Origin: COE1 sp036310845
Lineage (GTDB): Bacteria; Bacillota; Clostridia; Lachnospirales; Lachnospiraceae
Length of the DNA stretch: 64,000 bases
Assembly: GCA_036310845.1 (NCBI GenBank)
Contig: JAXJRB010000124.1
Coordinates: 1-64,000, forward strand
Reading direction: 5' to 3'
Positions 61,004-64,000 of this stretch are shown piece after piece (position 1 is the first letter of the stretch; every line of letters begins with the position of its first letter). The position numbers were made by a program, and so were the translations under genes. Below the pieces are notes generated by a model. The model was not told the DNA's origin. It saw nothing but the letters and a program-made list of their open reading frames with translations, and did no database searches.

Positions 61004-62749
61004 TTACTTCTGCACACTCCATTCCTGATTCAGAAAATCCAATCGGGCACTTATGAAATCTCTCAGCTCAGTTGTCTTTTCTCTATATTTCAATTCTTTG
61101 CCTTCCGGAGTTGCTTCCTCTACAAACACTTGCCATCTAATCGCATTATTTATTGCCGAATCCAGCATATATTCTGTATATTCATCAATACGACTTTTTG
61201 CAATCTCCCTTGCCAATGGCTCCAGCTCTTTGTGATAAATCTCAATCACATATGTCCGAAACTCCTCCTGATTATAGAGCGCATACCAAATATCCGAATC
61301 CTTCGTTTGTGTTGCCGCATAAAGGCCGTTTGGTTCATGCAAATCAATTCCTTTATCGGTAATTCCTGATGCTGCAATTGACTTATCATAGTCCCACGCC
61401 GGACCTGCAATAAATTTCGTACTTACAGAATCATCCGGTTTATAGAAAAACTGACTTGTAAATGCAGAATCCAAATTCTTAGTAAGTTCCTCTAACAAAT
61501 ACTTTCTTGAAAAAGAATCCATATCAATATATTCTGAAAAGTGAACGCCTGTATAAGGACTGTAGCCATCCTCTGAAAAAATAGCATCTTCCATATCCTG
61601 ATAACGATTGGCAATATAAGATACCTGTTCATAAGAGGCATACTTTGGACTTGAAAACACCACCGGCTGCATTCTAGATGTCATAAATCCACTGGCTTCC
61701 AATCCATAACGATCACTTACCTCTATCTCTAGAAGATAACCACCCGAGATATCTTCCGGCTGTTTCTCAATACGATATCCCTTTGTACTAAACAAACGCC
61801 CTTGTTGCTCCATGAAGAATTCATATTCCTCCAAAGCCTTTTCCTTGTTCATTAACTCCATCTGTTCTTCCAAATTCAAGATATTGACACGTTCCTTGTC
61901 TATCTCAATCTTCTCCGTCAGAAGATAATTTCCAATATATTGTCCATTGGCATACACATCTACGCATTCTGAATCAGGTGTAAAGGATACCCCTAACTCC
62001 TGTGCTATATCAAAAGCCAAGGTATTTCTCATCAAAGTATTATCGAAAGCATTCGCAAGCAAAATCCACTGCTTATCAGCTCCCATCCCTAGTAAATCCT
62101 TTTTCTCTGTTAATTTTATCTGATATGACTTCTTGTCCGTGTCCTCCCAAGAAGCATTTCCTCTACAATGTATATCTTCTATGTTACCTGTATAATACAG
62201 ATTTCCTCTTCCTGCAAATAAGGTATACTCTCCTCGCTCAAAATTCTCTTTTGATTCATGAAGATAATCCATACTTCCTGACTCTGTTTTTAAAAACATA
62301 CTAGCGATGTTCGACGAATATCGTATTGCCATATTAAATTGACTTGTCTGTTCTGCACGTTCTATATTTACCTGATATGTTCCTTCTGCCAATTCACATA
62401 AAGAACCATTGTCTATCTGCATACCATCAATAGTCACACAGTCTGCCTCAGAAAACATCCAATGCATGCCTCTTTCTGCAAAGCTCTTGGGTACAAAAAA
62501 ATAATAACAGTCATCACTAGGGTTGTACCACCATTTAATAAAAATATCGCTCCCCCCTGAGTCTGGCTCTCCAGTCGCATTCCATAATGCAAGTTCAAAG
62601 CTTTCATCACTCATATATTCGTTTACTGTATGCATGAACTCTATTGCCTTAGACATACTTTTACGTCTATCAAATTCATTTACTAGAATTATTGTCATGC
62701 ATAATCCCAAAAATATAACACCTATCTTTATTGCAGCCTTATGCCTCAT
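61004..62749 (-). CDS. CotH-family protein kinase-like membrane protein
   Basis: A 581-residue CotH protein. After an N-terminal membrane helix (about 5-25) and an unknown domain (to about 195), the CotH kinase domain runs from about 200: CRGNASWEDTDKKSYQIKL, then LANAFDNTLMRNTLAFDIA and AGPAWDYDKSIAAS, with the metal Asp in DYD. B. subtilis CotH phosphorylates spore-coat proteins. Here the target is unknown and probably lies in the envelope. ATG 62749 has AAGGAG ten bases upstream; TTG 62752 is possible. It begins the operon with VTC and DUF4956. Confidence 0.9.
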   Translation of the reverse strand: MRHKAAIKIGVIFLGLCMTIILVNEFDRRKSMSKAIEFMHTVNEYMSDESFELALWNATGEPDSGGSDIFIKWWYNPSDDCYYFFVPKSFAERGMHWMFSEADCVTIDGMQIDNGSLCELAEGTYQVNIERAEQTSQFNMAIRYSSNIASMFLKTESGSMDYLHESKENFERGEYTLFAGRGNLYYTGNIEDIHCRGNASWEDTDKKSYQIKLTEKKDLLGMGADKQWILLANAFDNTLMRNTLAFDIAQELGVSFTPDSECVDVYANGQYIGNYLLTEKIEIDKERVNILNLEEQMELMNKEKALEEYEFFMEQQGRLFSTKGYRIEKQPEDISGGYLLEIEVSDRYGLEASGFMTSRMQPVVFSSPKYASYEQVSYIANRYQDMEDAIFSEDGYSPYTGVHFSEYIDMDSFSRKYLLEELTKNLDSAFTSQFFYKPDDSVSTKFIAGPAWDYDKSIAASGITDKGIDLHEPNGLYAATQTKDSDIWYALYNQEEFRTYVIEIYHKELEPLAREIAKSRIDEYTEYMLDSAINNAIRWQVFVEEATPEGKELKYREKTTELRDFISARLDFLNQEWSVQK

Positions 62750-62907
62750 CAAAATCGTTCTCCTTACCTTGATTAGGTATCTAACCTTTTGTAATTTTTT
62801 TACTAAAACTTACAAATTCTGTGTTCCCCGCATATTATAATTTTACATTAGTCTTTTTACAATATCCTTTTTCGCATTTTATAAAGTTTTTATGTAATAT
62901 ATTAACA

Positions 62908-62953
62908 TACAAAATCGGTTATCTTGTCTCTTACAACAAAATAACCGATTGTA
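62908..62953 (-). terminator. Hairpin after the YfhO-like remnant
   Basis: AATCGGTTAT (62913-62922) pairs with ATAACCGATT (62941-62950), plus TAC/GTA at the base after a 2-nt bulge, with an 18-nt loop. It follows the YfhO-like fragment by 13 bp. The loop is long, so termination strength is uncertain. Confidence 0.5.
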
Positions 62954-62965
62954 ATTCCTATACTT

Positions 62966-63874
62966 TTAATTTATAAATTTACGCTGTTGTTCACTGTCAA
63001 ATAATGCAATCACTTCTGCTACTCCCTCCTCATACTCACTTTTTCCATTAAATGTTATTGTTATTTTTTGTTTTACATCTTTCTCCACTCGTCCCAATGT
63101 AATCGGTTCTCTATTCTTAACATATCCATCTCTTATCGCTATCTGTACACTCATAGCATCTTTGAAATACAAATAGTTTTCACAATTCGCTTTCAAATCC
63201 ATACGGCACTATAAAATCATTTTCCTCTCTGGCAATAAAATATTTCACCGCAGCAGCCGTCTCCAATATAGTTCTTTGGTCCAATCCCCCATTATTAAAT
63301 GTTTCCTCATATGCTTCCCATTCCGGAAATGCCTTCATATAGTTTCTATTTATGATACTAAAATACTCTGTTATTCCCATATAATCCAGCCTAAGCGAGA
63401 TATTCATTCCTAGCTTAGGCTCTGAAAACATTTTTTTATAATCTACTCGATAATAACCATCGTCTTCCGTTATGAGTTCATCCACAATATCATACTGCCG
63501 TACTGCTTGAACATCCCTATCTCTTGCTATCGCTTTCCAATTAACATGTACTGACCAAACAACCACTACAAATAGAGCAATCTTTGCAATAAACAGACAC
63601 TCTTTTTTCCCTAAACGTTTCACAAACGGTAACACTACAACCAAGAAAACTAATATTACTCCATAAGTTAAAAGTGTCCTACCGTATCTATAATCATCTA
63701 TGCTATCTGCCATCTGTCATATTCGCCTGCAAACCCTGTCATTACCCAGGTCACAGGTAACACAATAACACTCACAAAAAGCAATCCTATGCAAATCTTT
63801 TCTTCTTGTTGCCAACTGTTCTTTTTTTCGTCTAAACACCCTTTTTTTGTTTTTTCATCTAGTTTATTGTGCAT
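62966..63874 (-). pseudogene. YfhO-like membrane protein, frameshifted and shortened
   Basis: Three consecutive open frames together resemble the C-terminal end of a YfhO-type membrane protein. The first (63698-63874, 58 residues) ends with a membrane helix and TGFAGEYDRW. The second (63180-63713) continues ADSIDDYRYGRTLL, a helix, then a soluble part to IAREENDFIVPYGFE. The third (62966-63202) resumes at ENYLYFKD and ends in a beta domain. Frame changes fall near 63700 and 63190; none of the fragments has a good ribosome site. YfhO proteins are usually 800 or more residues, so most of the N-terminal part is missing. It is likely a decayed gene, though a real small family cannot be excluded. 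Confidence 0.55.
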
Positions 63875-63949
63875 TTGGGGTATTTCATGCTGTATTTTTT
63901 ATATTTTCGCTCTTGTGAACTACACTTAGACAGATGGAGGTGATAGTTT

Positions 63950-64000
63950 ATGCGTGTAATATCCGATTATCTCGACACCATACCAGACATAAGCGCTACC
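63950..64000 (+). CDS. Start of a plus-strand gene, cut by the window edge
   Basis: An ATG at 63950 is preceded by GGAGGTGA six bases upstream, an excellent ribosome site. Seventeen codons are visible (MRVISDYLDTIPDISAT) and the frame is open to the edge. The family cannot be named from this. It is divergent from the YfhO-like remnant, with about 75 bp between. Confidence 0.55.
   Translation, partial: MRVISDYLDTIPDISAT

Overview
The window reads as one chromosomal segment of a low-GC gut Firmicute of the family Lachnospiraceae (Roseburia/Agathobacter-like). The reasons are AT-rich DNA with strong AAGGAGG ribosome sites, GTG and TTG starts, rhamnose-type wall polysaccharide genes, GH25 muramidases, CotH and LCP proteins, and a GH53/galK galactan-use locus. 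Almost every gene lies on the minus strand; only the htrA-like gene at 8935 and a partial gene at the right edge are on the plus strand. The genus is inference. I saw no rRNA, tRNA, CRISPR array, transposase or phage gene.

Left part (1-8650), sugar use. It holds a zinc-ribbon mini-protein, an uncharacterised 619-residue barrel protein, an AraC and a LacI regulator, galactokinase, a cytoplasmic GH53 endo-galactanase and a PfkB sugar kinase. The GH53 gene has a good promoter with a LacI-type palindrome just downstream, which suggests that the adjacent LacI protein runs a small galactan regulon.

Middle-left (8935-17104), envelope proteolysis. Two membrane-anchored HtrA-type proteases, an LspA-like peptidase beside a lipoprotein, a cytoplasmic S8 protease and a long variant ClpX sit together. 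The S8 start region is enclosed by a 13-bp inverted repeat that could control translation.

Centre (17127-43937), first polysaccharide locus. It has glycosyltransferases, an LCP ligase, a priming sugar transferase, GtrA, phosphohexomutase, Wzm/Wzt ABC export, rfbA, rfbB and rfbC (no rfbD seen), and two GH25 proteins. A methyltransferase-kinase fusion next to Wzt resembles the WbdD chain terminator of Gram-negative O-antigen systems. The pathway runs from Glc-6-P through Glc-1-P and dTDP-glucose towards dTDP-rhamnose, then polymer assembly, capping, ABC export and LCP attachment. The larger GH25 protein carries nine 12-residue Tyr/Glu-rich repeats on its cytoplasmic side.

Right part (44041-59515), second polysaccharide locus. 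It has its own priming transferase, a WecG/TagA transferase, an SMR-like flippase pair, an SGNH hydrolase, a YdjC deacetylase and a cassette of isomerase, reductase, DAO-type flavoprotein and glycosyltransferases of unknown product. Two paralogous secreted proteins flank the locus.

Far right (59634-64000). CotH, a VTC polyphosphate-polymerase domain protein and DUF4956 form a tight operon, followed by a broken YfhO-like membrane gene and the start of a plus-strand gene. A dispersed 14-mer plus hairpin element occurs at the left edge and twice between rfbB and rfbA.
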